In this document: in pieces, positions 29,554-39,502 of the stretch
How the letters are laid out: every line of letters begins with the position of its first letter
How positions within the stretch are numbered: position 1 is the stretch's first letter
DNA from: Semisulcospira habei
Taxonomy: Eukaryota; Mollusca; Gastropoda; Semisulcospiridae
Length of the DNA: 64,000 nt
Assembly: GCA_036245525.1 (NCBI GenBank)
Contig: BTPG01000002.1
Location: 164,035,738 to 164,099,737 of the forward strand
Direction: 5' to 3'
Notes under the pieces: generated by a model
Database searches by the model: none
Told to the model about the DNA's origin: nothing
The model's input: the letters and a program-made list of their open reading frames with translations, nothing else
Position numbers and translations under genes: made by a program

Positions 29554-29769
29554 TTACCCTTATCGTTCGGAATACACCAGTGTGTGAAATAAGTGTGACT
29601 AAAATAGTTCAAGGGTAGTGCCAGAATAGCTTGGCACCTCTAGGCACCAAGCTGTTCTGGCACCACCCTTATTGAACTAAAGCCATTGGTCTGCATAAGT
29701 ACTATAATGTAGCTTGCATTTGGCAGTGTACAAATTTGAAGCTTTTAGCCTCAGTATGATATGGGTTAA
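29554..29769. repeat. Family B palindromic MITE
   Basis: Left arm CCTTATCGTTCGGAATACAC, stem TTCAAGGGTAGTGCCAGAAT and right arm AGCCTCAGTATGATATGGGTT with terminal TTAA. Confidence 0.82.
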
Positions 29770-29879
29770 GGCTACTGTGTTTTGCACAAACAAAAAGCAG
29801 TAGCTTGAAATAGGTTCTACCATATTTCAGGAGGTAGATCATTTCTGGGATTCTTCACAGAGGATTGTTCATCGGCAAA

Positions 29880-29960
29880 GAAAAAGAAAGAAGATTGATC
29901 ATGATAGTTCAGTGCTGATCATGCACTACCTTTGAACTATCATTCTCAGCTTTTTATACG
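29880..29960. repeat. Family A remnant
   Basis: ATGATAGTTCAGTGCTGATC and CACTACCTTTGAACTATCAT; most of the stem is lost. Confidence 0.5.
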
Positions 29961-30101
29961 CTGTATTGAATCAGGGTTGTGTGTATGGATTAACTCAGGG
30001 TGTTTAGAATCGCTGTAATGTTGTTAGTGCAATTTTCATGCTGGCAACATGTGCTGTTTGTGTGCATGTGGCGAGCTGGAAAACCCATTCAAAATGTATT
30101 A

Positions 30102-30213
30102 CCCAAGAGGGAACAAAAGGTCCTCGGGCCGGCGTCAGCCGTAGCTGGCCCACTCACAGCTGTGCCTGGGCCAGATATGGCTGATGCTGGCCCGAGGACC
30201 TTTTGCTAACTGG
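30102..30213. repeat. Family G palindrome
   Basis: ACAAAAGGTCCTCGGGCCGG with complement GGCCCGAGGACCTTTTGC; flanked on the left by TA. Confidence 0.75.
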
Positions 30214-30504
30214 CTTACACGTCTCACTCATTTTCAACTTTGTTCTTCAAAGTGTGAGGCAGTGTTAAATATTTTATTCCCAATTGCATTGCTGCTGCAG
30301 CTGTTCTTCTTTGCATTTTACGGTTGTTTGATTGATTTATCAGCGATATGCACTTTCATTGTTTGTCCAGATGGCTCCGCGTCTGGCTTCACAACTTTTT
30401 AATTAAATTTTCCTACAGCAAAGCGTGTTTGCAAGTAATATTACACATTCCCTAACTGAAGCAGTCATTACCAGTTTGCAAAACATAACACGCAACAAGG
30501 ATTT

Positions 30505-30612
30505 GGATTGACGGTGATAGTTTCAAGGCGGGTGCCAGAATAGCTTCATTGTTATCTGTAGGTGCCAAGCTAGTCTGGCTTCACACTTGATGTGTCACAG
30601 TCACTCCATTCA
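30505..30612. repeat. Family A hairpin (diverged)
   Basis: GATAGTTTCAAGGCGGGTGC with weak complement GTCTGGCTTCACACTTGATG. Confidence 0.5.
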
Positions 30613-30700
30613 GTGTGAGGTGTAAATGCGTCACTGAAGTAACAAAAATGATTGCTGTTGTGCTACTGGCACTCAGAGTGTGTGTGGTGCAGCACAATAC

Positions 30701-30871
30701 TTAACCATTTACATCCTGACACACAATCGCAAGAAATACATTTGACTATGATAGTTCAAGGTTGGTGCCAGAATAGGTTGGCACCTGAGGCGCCAAGCTA
30801 TTCTGGAACCACCCTTGAACTAAATTGGTTGATCTAATTTGTAATGTAGCCTTCATGGGACAATAAGCAAC
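30701..30871. repeat. Family A palindromic MITE, right end overrun
   Basis: Starts TTAACCATTTACATCCTGAC with the stem TTCAAGGTTGGTGCCAG. The right arm stops at GACAATAAGCAACTTTT where the pearl-like element begins. Confidence 0.75.
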
Positions 30872-32048
30872 TTTTTGGCTCACATGCGAAGCAAACGTGA
30901 GTATGTTTTGGGCCAGTGGTCATCCATCCAGTGTCCGGTGTCCGTCCGCCGGCCATCATTCGGCATCCATGGTAAACTTTGACGTTGGCATTTTCTCGGA
31001 GACTATTCAAGCCATAGTCTTCAAACTTGGCCCAAGGATACTTTGTGGCAAGACCTTTCTAAACATACCAATTTGAGTGACCTCTCACAAAGGTCAAGGT
31101 CACAGGGGATCAGGAAATATGTCAAAAATAGCTATATTTTGACATAATTTATTTTTTCTCAAATACTATTCACAACTTCAAACCCAAACTTGGTACAAAG
31201 GTACCTGATGGTAAGACCTTTCTATGCAGACTAATTTGGTTGATCCCTCAAAAAGGTCAACGGTCACAAGAGCACAGAAAATAGGTGAAAATGGCCATTT
31301 TTTGACAAAGATGTTATTTTTTTTAATACTGTTCACAACTTCAAACCCAAACTTGCTACAGAGATACCTGATGGTAAGACTTATTTATGTATACTAATTT
31401 GGATTACCCCTCGGAAAGGTCAAGGGTGACGAGGGCTCAGGAAATGGGTCCAAGATAAGCCATATTTTGACAAAAGATGTTTGTTCTCAAATACTATTCA
31501 CAACTTCAAACCCAAACCTGCTACAGAGATACCTGATGTGAAGACCTTTCTATGCACACTAAATTGGTTGATCCATCAGAAAGGTCAAGGGTCACGAGAG
31601 CTCAGGAAACAGGTCAAAATAGCCATATTTTCACAAAAAATGTTTTTTCTCAAGTACTATTCACAACTTTAAACCCAAATTTGGTACGGAGATACCTGAT
31701 GGTAAGACCTATCTATGCATACTAATTTGGATGACCAGACGGAAAGGTCAAGGGTCACAAGAGTCTGGCAAATGCATGTAAAATGAATTTTGTAAATAAA
31801 ATTGTAGGCATTATCAACATTTTCCCAAATTTTTCAATCAGATTTGGCACAAAGATAGGATAAGACCTTTCTATGCATACTAATTTAGTCAACTCATCAC
31901 AAAGGTCAAGGGTCACGGGGGTTGACAGATGTGTGAAAAATGCTTACATTTTCAGAAAATATGGATTTTGCTGCCAGCCCTTGTCACAAAGGTCACACAT
32001 ATATAAATCGGTCATACGCGTGAGCCATAATGGCTTTGCCATTCTTGT
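30872..32048. mobile_element. Pearl-like element with tandem repeat core
   Basis: Starts TTTGGCTCACATGCGAAGCA and ends GGCTTTGCCATTCTTG, the same ends as the copy at 1484-2163. The core has about five or six units of 163-165 bp: CACAACTTCAAACCC recurs at 31171, 31334 and 31499, and a one-base variant (CACAACTTTAAACCC) at 31662. This left end, tandem core and right end layout resembles bivalve pearl elements (non-autonomous Helentrons). There is no coding capacity. The Helitron link is by architecture only. Confidence 0.75.
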
Positions 32049-32160
32049 TTTTTTTTTAAACTCGGGATCTGGGCTTGGTAACAGGCATCATGCATTACTC
32101 TTGTGCTGCATTTGTCATTGCATCTGGCACCGAGTGTGTGTGTGTGCAATACATTATGCA

Positions 32161-32360
32161 TTAACCCTTTTAGCCCCAAGGTCCCATTTCTCAAATTTTG
32201 AAGGTGTTGCCTAACGACTATTTACAAGTTGCAGGAGATGGCTTGACCATGATAATTAAAGGGTAGTGCCAGATTAGGCGCCAAGCTAATCTGGCACTAC
32301 AATTGAATCATCATGGTCAAGCCATCTCCTGCTGTAGGGATCTGGGGCTAAAAGGGTTAA
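32161..32360. repeat. Family C palindromic MITE, intact ends
   Basis: Exactly 200 bp from TTAACCCTTTTAGCCCC to GGGGCTAAAAGGGTTAA. The inner stem is AATTAAAGGGTAGTGCCAG with complement. Confidence 0.9.
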
Positions 32361-32632
32361 GAGTTTGATTTTTGTTACATTTTCTTTTGTTGTAGTATAA
32401 CTGATTTATAGGTATGAAAGAAAGACCTGTGTGTTTTATACAGTCAAACCTAGGTACACCATCCACCCAATGAACTATCCAAAAGAGGTCACCTTTTACA
32501 GGTGGTCTCCTGACACAGGGTGATGTCAGTAACAGAAATAAGGCCATGGGACTAAAAATTTATGGTCTGCTTAGACAGGCAGCCATGTTGAACAGGTGAT
32601 TGCTTTGACACATATGACTATCTTCATCCTTA

Positions 32633-32912
32633 TTAACCCTTTTCATCCTGATACACTACTCTGCTTGAAATTAATTTGACTATGATAGTTCAAGGGTGGT
32701 GCCAGAATAGCTTGGTGCCTCAGGCACCAAGCTTTTCTGGCACCAGCCTTGAACGAAAACGGTTGATCTGAGTCATAATATGTATTGTAGCCAAAATGTA
32801 GTAAAACTGTTGCCGCAAGGGTTTCATGTGAAAGGAAAACTTTTGTATTGTAGCCTTCATAGGACAATAAGCAATTTTTTTAAAAAGTCAGCCTCAGGAT
32901 GTAATGAATTAA
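32633..32912. repeat. Family A palindromic MITE carrying a Penelope tail insertion
   Basis: Starts TTAACCCTTTTCATCCTGAT and ends CTCAGGATGTAATGAATTAA. The right arm is interrupted at 32793-32843. Confidence 0.9.
32793..32843 (-). mobile_element. 51-bp Penelope-like 3' tail insertion
   Basis: Matches 26159-26205 (ATGTAGTAAAACTGTTGCCG, then AGGGTTTCATGTGAAAGG). It is flanked by the 12-bp duplication TGTATTGTAGCC (32781-32792 and 32844-32855), so it is a severely 5'-truncated retrotransposition event. Confidence 0.88.
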
Positions 32913-33331
32913 AATAAAGTTTCAGTTCAGGTAGTTCAGTAAGATATATCCTGCATATGTCTTCAGAGGACGTTTTCTACACAACTGGTTTCTTGAAAAA
33001 TCTACGCCTTTCACAGTTGAATGTATGCCTACTGTATGTCTATTCGGTTTGCGCCCTTTTTGCTCTCTTCCTCATGTGCTGTGGCTTCACAGTGGAAAAT
33101 ACAAACAGGAAATCTGAAACTCAGCTGGCGTGCATTTTGTTTGGTATGGTGTTTATTGTGAAGCAGCCGGAGCAAGGCATTGATCACGTCATGTAGAGTA
33201 CACTCATGAATAGCACGTCTCCATAGCAATACGCAATTACAATTTCAATACATGCAGATTAAATTCCCCCTGCAACCACCAGACCGAGATAAAAACAAGC
33301 AGAGGGACAGTTGGAGAAGATGTTTCTTATG

Positions 33332-33425
33332 TTCAGTAAGCAAAAGGCCATCAGGCTGACGTCAGGCCCAGTTGGCCCACGTGACTGGGGCCCGACGTCA
33401 GCCCGATGGACTTTTGCATACTGGG
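33332..33425. repeat. Family G palindrome
   Basis: AGTAAGCAAAAGGCCATCAG with complement CTGACGTCAGGC...GATGGACTTTTGCATACTGGG. Confidence 0.75.
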
Positions 33426-33443
33426 TTATGTACAGACACAGCA

Positions 33444-33580
33444 TAACGTTCAATGATTCATCACAATGTAGACCATTCATTACAATGTAAAGCATTCAAT
33501 ACAATGTATATAGCGTTCATTACAATGCACAGCATTATTACAATGTATACAGCATTCATCACAATATATAACAGTATTAA
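33444..33580. repeat. Short tandem unit (CATTCATTACAATGTA)
   Basis: About six imperfect units of 22-26 bp with the phrase TTCATTACAATGTA across 33450-33570. Confidence 0.7.
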
Positions 33581-33597
33581 TAATAATAGGCATGCGT

Positions 33598-33680
33598 TGC
33601 TCTGCGATTTTCAACTTTGGACCATGCAGCTCAAAGCTGTAAGGTACAAAATCACAGACCAGCACACACGTGTAACATTC
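33598..33680. repeat. Family I hairpin
   Basis: CTGCGATTTTCAACTTTGGA with weak complement TACAAAATCACAGACCAGCA. Confidence 0.6.
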
Positions 33681-33897
33681 ATTGTAACCTACACTGTAGA
33701 AGAGTAAGCAGAGACGTGTTACATATATCAAACATATTGTTACTTATGTCTCTAAGTAGGTCGTATTGCACATCAAATTCAACATCAAATTCCATTAAAA
33801 AAAACATGAACTCCCTTTTTAAACGTGGCTGATAGAACATAGATAGGCCATGACAGCTTCTGTAGATGCCATTTTCATTAAGCAGTCATCTTCCTCC

Positions 33898-34055
33898 CAT
33901 TAAACCCTGACACTACAAGATGCAGATCGACCATGATAGTTCAAGAGTCGTGCCAGTTCAAGGGTGGTGCCAGAATAGCTTGGTGCCTAGAGACGCCAAG
34001 CTATTCTGGCACCATCCTTGAACTGTCATGTTTGATCGGTCTGTTGAATTGTATT
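33898..34055. repeat. Family A palindromic MITE with partial stem duplication
   Basis: GTTCAAGAGTCGTGCCA is followed directly by GTTCAAGGGTGGTGCCAG, so the start of the stem is duplicated. The complement arm is CTGGCACCATCCTTGAAC. Confidence 0.75.
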
Positions 34056-34354
34056 GCATCTTGTAAGTTTTCTTTTCCTTTTAGGTTTAGTTTCTTTTCC
34101 TTTGGTTGGAGATACGTGTCTGTTAGTACAGTGTATAGCATAAGACAGCATAGCGTCAAGTTCTGTAGATGAATAAAACACAAAATACTATGGTACACAT
34201 ATGATAACATGTTTGCGTCCCATACATGCAAATCATAGACTTCCAGATGTTGAAAAAAGATAAATTTCACTACAAAATGGTGCACAATTTATTTGTAATG
34301 TCACCTATGAAATGACAGGCTGTTATCTGCACCAAAGCACCTGACATACAACAA

Positions 34355-34500
34355 AAAGATCTGCGTTGCGTGACCACCCTTATGAAAGACCATTTGTCAT
34401 TAAAGACTACTTAGGTTGCCATAGCTACCTACTTGTGGTCTTTAATGACAGGGGGCAGTTTTTGCCGTTAGACTTCCCTTGGCTTGAGAGGGCACCTGTC
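34355..34500. repeat. Family J hairpin MITE
   Basis: CATTAAAGACTACTTAGGTT with complement ACTTGTGGTCTTTAATG; the outer arm is GTGACCACCCTTATGAAAGA. Confidence 0.72.
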
Positions 34501-34502
34501 TT

Positions 34503-34714
34503 TTAACTCTTTTCATCTTGATACAATTTTGCTTGAAATACATTTGACTATGACAGTTCAAGGGTGGTGCCAGAATAGCTTGGCGCCTAAGGCGCCAAGC
34601 TATTCTGGCACCACCCTTGAGCTAAAATGGTGGATCTATCTCCTACTCTGCAATAGCACCTTCATAGGACAATAAGCAAAATTGAAAATTCAGCCTCATG
34701 ATTCAAGGGGTTAA
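34503..34714. repeat. Family A palindromic MITE
   Basis: TTAACTCTTTTCATCTTGAT to CAGCCTCATGATTCAAGGGG plus TTAA. The stem is perfect through AGGGTGGTGCCAGAATAGC. Confidence 0.88.
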
Positions 34715-34783
34715 GACCACTTTTTTCTAGCAAAGTGGTGGTTACTCGAAACAGGTTCTACTGTATTTAAACAAAAAATACTA

Positions 34784-34852
34784 CTAACCCCCTTTTTCAA
34801 GCAGCCACCAGTACTGTTTACAGTACCGGTGACTGCACGCACACAGGGTTAA
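34784..34852. repeat. Family H palindromic MITE
   Basis: CTAACCCCCTTTTTC to CACACAGGGTTAA; the stem is CACCAGTACTGTTTACAGTA-like with complement. Confidence 0.8.
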
Positions 34853-35155
34853 AGTAACAACAAATTAAAAACATGTTTACATATGCGTTGAACAAAGGTA
34901 AAAGACCCTTAATCCGTCGGTAAAACAATAGGTTGCTCAGTTTGAAAACATAACTTTTAACCCCTGGGCCGATAAAGACAACACTGGTGGAAAAGATGCA
35001 TAAGCATGCATCTTTCTTCCGACAAGTATCAGTAGCTATCAAGGAGTTAAAGTAACGTGACCTGTCCAGCAGAAAAATGATGTAATTTAAAACATAAATA
35101 TACTTATTGTGCATTTTCTTTGTAGCATTTGTGCATTGTTTTTATAATAAAGCGA

Positions 35156-35367
35156 TTAACCCTTTTCATCCTCATACACCAATGCTTTAAATATATTTGA
35201 CTATGAAAGTTCAAGGGTAGTGCCAGAATAGCTTGGCACCTCAGGCACCAAGCTATTCTGGCACCACCGTTTAACTAAAATGCTTGATCTGTCTCTGAAT
35301 CTGTAATGTAGCCTTCATAGGACAATAAGGAATTTTTAAAAGTAGGACTCAAAATGTAATGAGTTAA
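35156..35367. repeat. Family A palindromic MITE
   Basis: TTAACCCTTTTCATCCTCAT to CTCAAAATGTAATGAGTTAA; the stem is AGTTCAAGGGTAGTGCCAG. Confidence 0.88.
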
Positions 35368-35747
35368 TGTTTCACATTATTCCAGTTGACATCTGTCTGA
35401 CAGCATAGTGTTTGGGGTTTTCAGACAACACTTTGTGCCACAAGACGGCATTAACAGTATTTTTCTCTCGCTGGAAACTATAAATGTATGTTTATTTGTT
35501 GGAAACATGTCATATTCTACATTTACATTTTTGTTCAGACACTTTTTATATTTTCTGCTCTTCCGGACGTTTCTTGGACATTTGTCACATCGTGCGCGCA
35601 CAAAAATATTTGTCCCTGAAAAACCCGCGCAATTTCCATATCTGATTTGAAAAGTAAATGAAAATGTGTAATCATATACAGTAACACTGAAACAAATGCA
35701 ATGCACCCTTCTTATTGCTGTACAGTAAGTAAAGCACCTTCTACTAC

Positions 35748-35830
35748 CTTTGCGTGTCGGTAGCTGTTTTTGGCATGATGATTCCTGTAGGAATTATCGC
35801 GACAAAAAACGCTACCGACACTCGGAGGGT
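35748..35830. repeat. Family F palindromic MITE
   Basis: GTCGGTAGCTGTTTTTGGCA with GATGATTCCTGTAGGAATTA and complement GCGACAAAAAACGCTACCGA. Confidence 0.75.
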
Positions 35831-35884
35831 GAAAACACAACAGAAGCTGTTTTGAGCGACCACCTTTTTGATAGATCACTTTCA

Positions 35885-36240
35885 TTAACCCATTCAGCCC
35901 TGATGCACTACAGCAGGAGATGGATCCAGGGGGGAGGGGGGGCCCCCACCCGACTCCAAATTTGTTAAAATCCTAGCGTGGTGGAGGCCTTTTGCATGAG
36001 GTTCAAGGTCCCAAACAAAAAGTTGCCCCCCCCCCTCCTCTGGAGCTAAATGATCCGGCACTGGGATCGACCATGATAATTCAAGGGTAGTGCCAGATTA
36101 GCTTGGCGCCGACAGGCGCCAAGCTAATCTGACACTACCCTTGAATTATCATGGCCGATCCATCTCCTGCAACAGGTGCATAATCGTTAGATGATGCCTT
36201 CAAAATTTGGGAAATACGCGCATCGGGCTGAATGAGTTAA
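35885..36240. repeat. Family C palindromic MITE with a G/C-rich insert
   Basis: TTAACCCATTCAGCCCTGAT to CATCGGGCTGAATGAGTTAA. An insert of about 140 bp (35925-36065, with GGATC repeated at both ends) carries CCAGGGGGGAGGGGGGGC and ACAAAAAGTTGCCCCCC, a motif also seen near 52940-53050. Confidence 0.85.
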
Positions 36241-36262
36241 AAGACTACCATTTGGGCTTCTA

Positions 36263-36374
36263 CCCAGTACTGAAGCAAAGACCCACGGGCTGACGACGAC
36301 CACAGTGGACATACACAGAGCTGTGTGCAGGCCCACTGTGGCCGACGTCAGCCCGAGGCTCTTTGCTTACTGGG
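36263..36374. repeat. Family G palindrome with TA duplication
   Basis: CCCAGTACTGAAGCAAAG to CTTTGCTTACTGGG, with TA on both sides. Confidence 0.85.
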
Positions 36375-36467
36375 TACAGCCACCTAAATAATCTGATGAC
36401 ATGTGATAGTTTTAGCCCTTCAGGACATCACTTTAGAGAGAGAGAGAGAGCACGTGTCCTTGCGGAA

Positions 36468-36662
36468 CCGCCCTATTGCTGCCAGTGATCACGAATTTTG
36501 CGTCTGAAACGACTACACTGAACATCTTGTCAACAAGACAAAGTTAGGCATACAGAACAAAGGACTAACAAGAGACATAAATCCTCATGAGCCGCCCCGC
36601 GACTGCAGGGGCTCATTTGGGTTTATGACTATTGCAGTTCAGTTATGCTAGTCTTGGGTTAA
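36468..36662. repeat. Family E hairpin MITE
   Basis: GATCACGAATTTTGCGTCTG near the left, stem AAATCCTCATGAGCCGCCCC, right end GGGTTAA. Confidence 0.72.
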
Positions 36663-36710
36663 AATCACATTTCTCTTGCAAAACAAAATTATGTGATGGT
36701 CAAAACCGGT

Positions 36711-37225
36711 TCTACTGCAAAACAGCTTGGTTGATTGATTAGTAATTCCGGGTTTAACGTCCACGGCACCGAAGTGATAGATGGACGGCCCTGACGGGTG
36801 GGTTATGGGGGACAGGGAAATCTATTGCTATGGAGTACGACCTGAACACTGATCAACTCAGGCGCACTCCAGCTGTGCCACTCTGATTTACCAGGACCTT
36901 TCAACGGAGATGCTATTGAACAAATCCGTTTCCCCCCCTGGATTGTGAGTCCAGCTACCGGGGGCAGGACGGGGATTCGAACCCACGACCCGCCGATTCC
37001 CTTCGTTCTCCTGCTGCGACGCTTAACCGCCTGAGCTATTTCGGACTCCAACAGCTTGATGAACCTCCCAGTTACTTTATACTGATGTGTGTTTGGTCCT
37101 TCCCTCCTACTCCCCCCCCCCCCCCCCAGGTTCTACTGCAAAACAGCTTGATGAACCTCCCAGTTACTTTTAGTGATGTGTTGGTCCTTCCCTCCTACTC
37201 ACCCCCACCCCCCCCCCCCCCAAAA
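36711..37225. repeat. Tandem duplication of about 90 bp, one unit holding a SINE
   Basis: GGTTCTACTGCAAAACAGCTTG and then ATGAACCTCCCAGTTACTTT plus TGGTCCTTCCCTCCTACTC occur twice (36711... and 37129-37200). The first unit is interrupted by the SINE at 36730-37049; the second unit shows the empty site. Confidence 0.82.
36730..37049 (-). mobile_element. tRNA-derived SINE, full length
   Basis: On - it begins near GTCCGAAATAGCTCAGGCGG. The A box is TAGCTCAGGCGGTTA (37038-37024) and the B box GGTTCGAATCC (36983-36973). The 3' end reads CGTTAAACCCGGAATTACTA with AATCAATC. It is flanked by the 9-bp duplication AACAGCTTG (36721-36729 and 37050-37058). Confidence 0.9.
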
Positions 37226-37520
37226 AAAAAAAAAAAAAAAAAAGAAAATTAAATAAAATTAAAAAAATAAATTAAATAAATAAAATTAAAAAAAAAAAAA
37301 ATACAAAATGGGTAAGTACCGCAGCACTGTGACTTTCTGATAATTTTACCTTTAGTGTACACTTATTTGCGTCAGGTGAATACCTTTATGAAAAGAGCTG
37401 GAAAGAAAACCTGTTCAGCAAAACTAATGTATGCGAATTTGTAATGCTGCAGAATGGAATGTATACACATTTACAACATTGTGATGTTATCATTTATTTA
37501 CATAAAAAAAGTGTCTCTGG

Positions 37521-37603
37521 CTTTGGCTGCTGGCAGAGTGTTTGGTCGAGGTGATTCTGGCAGGAATCACCTCGACCAAACACACTGCCAACAGCCAAAG
37601 GGT
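37521..37603. repeat. Family F palindromic MITE
   Basis: TTTGGCTGCTGGCAGAGTGT with GGTCGAGGTGATTCTGGCAG and their complements; the stem is nearly perfect. Confidence 0.82.
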
Positions 37604-37674
37604 CCATACATTCTGTCTTGTCTCCCAAAAATAAAATCTAAATAAAAGTAAGTATATATCATGCAATTTATGTG

Positions 37675-37740
37675 CCTCTTGTGATTTTGGTCTATATGGC
37701 TCCAAGGCATAATGTCCAAAATCACAAACCACAACACAAG
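37675..37740. repeat. Family I hairpin
   Basis: TTGTGATTTTGGTCTATATG with complement GTCCAAAATCACAAACC. Confidence 0.65.
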
Positions 37741-37876
37741 TCCACAGACGTTCAAAAAGCTTTTTAGCAAATGATTTAACAAATAATAATAAATGCCATG
37801 CCGAAAACCATAAGAATGTATAACTCAAACTGTGTGTCAACTAAATACTATGATTACAATAAATGCAAAACAAAAT

Positions 37877-38009
37877 TTAACCCTCTGGCCATAGGCAGAG
37901 GCTTTTGATGCGATAATTCCCGCAGGAATCATTGCAACAAAAAACGCTACCATCAGCCAATTGCAGGAATCATCATGACAAAAAGCGCTATCAACAGCCA
38001 AAGGGTTAA
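37877..38009. repeat. Family F MITE, right half duplicated
   Basis: TTAACCCTCTGGCCATAGGC to CAACAGCCAAAGGGTTAA. The 3' arm (GCAGGAATCAT...CAACAGCCAA) is present twice. Confidence 0.8.
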
Positions 38010-38112
38010 CAAACATGCTGCATCATAATTACAGTATTGAAACATTTCTTATATGTGTGACGCTCTGTGATTTGGGACCACATGACTTTCAGACATAAAA
38101 TCCAAAATACCA

Positions 38113-38295
38113 AAACAAAAACAAACAAAAAAAAAACGTTTAGGGCTTAACGTCTTTTGTCCACCACAAAAGGTGATTAAATTTTCAAAGACGGGGCACC
38201 GAATAGGGTCTGAACAAATTTTGACCCAAGCTGGATTCAAACCCGGGATCTTTTGGTCGAGAGACCAATACTCTACCACCGAGCCACCCAGCTCC
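38113..38295 (-). mobile_element. tRNA-derived SINE, second family
   Basis: On -: A-box region TGGCTCGGTGGTAGAGTATT, B box GGTTTGAATCC (38243-38233), 3' end AAAGACGTTAAGCCCTAAAC. It is flanked by the 11-bp duplication CCAAAATACCA (38102-38112 and 38296-38306). It is shorter than the SINE at 36730 and its body differs. Confidence 0.88.
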
Positions 38296-38339
38296 CCAAA
38301 ATACCAGAACAGCACACAATAAAGACATGTACCTGACGA

Positions 38340-38340
<1 letters not shown>

Positions 38341-38420
<80 letters not shown>
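38341..38420. repeat. (CA)n microsatellite, about 40 units
   Basis: A pure CA run. Confidence 0.98.
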
Positions 38421-38421
<1 letters not shown>

Positions 38422-38501
38422 ACATGCCGCAATGTACTTCAAACAACAGCGAAAACACTTACGGGCATCACAGACTTTATAATCGTTAAAAATTTATCTC
38501 C

Positions 38502-38592
38502 TTAACCCTTTGGGTGTCAGTAGCGGTTTTATTCACGATGATTCTGTCAGGAATCATCACGACTAAAACCGCTACTAACACCCAAAGGGTCA
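38502..38592. repeat. Family F palindromic MITE
   Basis: TTAACCCTTTGGGTGTCAGT with complement ACTAACACCCAAAGGGTC; the inner stem is GATGATTCTGTCAGGAATCA. Confidence 0.85.
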
Positions 38593-38699
38593 ACTCACTT
38601 GAGACATAGAACATCGGGACACACAACATAAAGTCTCAAATCCATTGCAGCACATCTCAAATGTATATAATTATGTCCCAGAAACAGCTGTTGGAAAAG

Positions 38700-38850
38700 A
38701 ATAAATCATGATAATCTAAGGGTAGTGCCTAATCAACCTGACACCTTCAAGCACCAGCACTACCCTTGAACAAAAATGGCAGAGTGCCATACAAATGGCA
38801 CACTACCCTGAAATATCATGGTCAATCTATCTTGTGCTGTTGGCGCAAAA
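38700..38850. repeat. Family C hairpin (diverged)
   Basis: CATGATAATCTAAGGGTAGT and CACTACCCTTGAACAAAAAT; outer ends not preserved. Confidence 0.55.
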
Positions 38851-38870
38851 AAAGAGAGGAGATATCGTCA

Positions 38871-38953
38871 TTAAACCTTTGGCTAACAGTAGCGGTTTTT
38901 GTCCTGCTGTAATCACCTCGACAAAAAAACGCTACTGATAGCCAAATGGTTGA
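38871..38953. repeat. Family F palindromic MITE
   Basis: TTAAACCTTTGGCTAACAGT with complement ACTGATAGCCAAATGGTT. Confidence 0.8.
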
Positions 38954-39133
38954 AAACATGTAGGCGATGCAATTGCTCAGGTTAAATGTATTTATCTCTG
39001 TGTACACTACACACTTCAACAGTATAACATATATACAACATTATTATTGTATATGATTATTTTAGCCCAAATATATACTGTACTTCAATATTTTAACCCC
39101 CTTGTTTATGCATCCACCAATACTGTACCGTTC

Positions 39134-39281
39134 ACACTATTCAGCCTTGACGCACTACACCAGGAGATTGACTGACTGATAATACAAGGCATCATGCTAA
39201 TCTGGCACTACCCTTGAATTGACATGGTCCATCCATCTCCTGCAACTGGTATATATTTGGGAAATGTGGTCTTGAGGTTAA
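39134..39281. repeat. Family C MITE, chained to family B
   Basis: ATTCAGCCTTGACGCACTAC to GGTCTTGAGGTTAA; the right TTAA (39278-39281) is also the left end of the next element. A piece of family H (TTTAACCCCCTTGTTTATGC) precedes it. Confidence 0.75.
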
Positions 39282-39502
39282 CCCATATCATACTGAGGCT
39301 AAAAGCTTCAAATGTGTACACTGCCATATACAGGCTACATTATAGTACTTACAAAGAAGGATATAGACCAATGGCTTTAGTTCAAGGGTGGTGCCAGAAT
39401 AGTTTGGCGCCTAGAGGCGCCAAGCTATTCTGGCACAAACCCTTGAAGTATTTTAGTCATACTTATTTCACACACTGGTGTATTCCAAATGATAAGGGTT
39501 AA
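39278..39502. repeat. Family B palindromic MITE, full length
   Basis: TTAACCCATATCATACTGAG to TTCCAAATGATAAGGGTTAA with the stem TTCAAGGGTGGTGCCAGAAT. Confidence 0.88.

Larger units (their letters stand above)
35843..36450. repeat. Family J MITE split by a family C and a family G element
   Basis: The J sequence GCGACCACCTTTTTGATAGA...TTCA is interrupted at its TTAA by family C (35885-36240), resumes AAGACTACCATTTGGG, is interrupted at TA by family G (36263-36374), and resumes CAGCCACCTAAATAATCT. Uninterrupted J copies (29405, 41636) show the empty sites. Confidence 0.85.

Noticed and set aside
36961..37046. Stand-alone tRNA gene suggested by the A and B boxes
   Set aside because: There is no complete cloverleaf or anticodon arm, and the sequence continues into a SINE body with target duplications.
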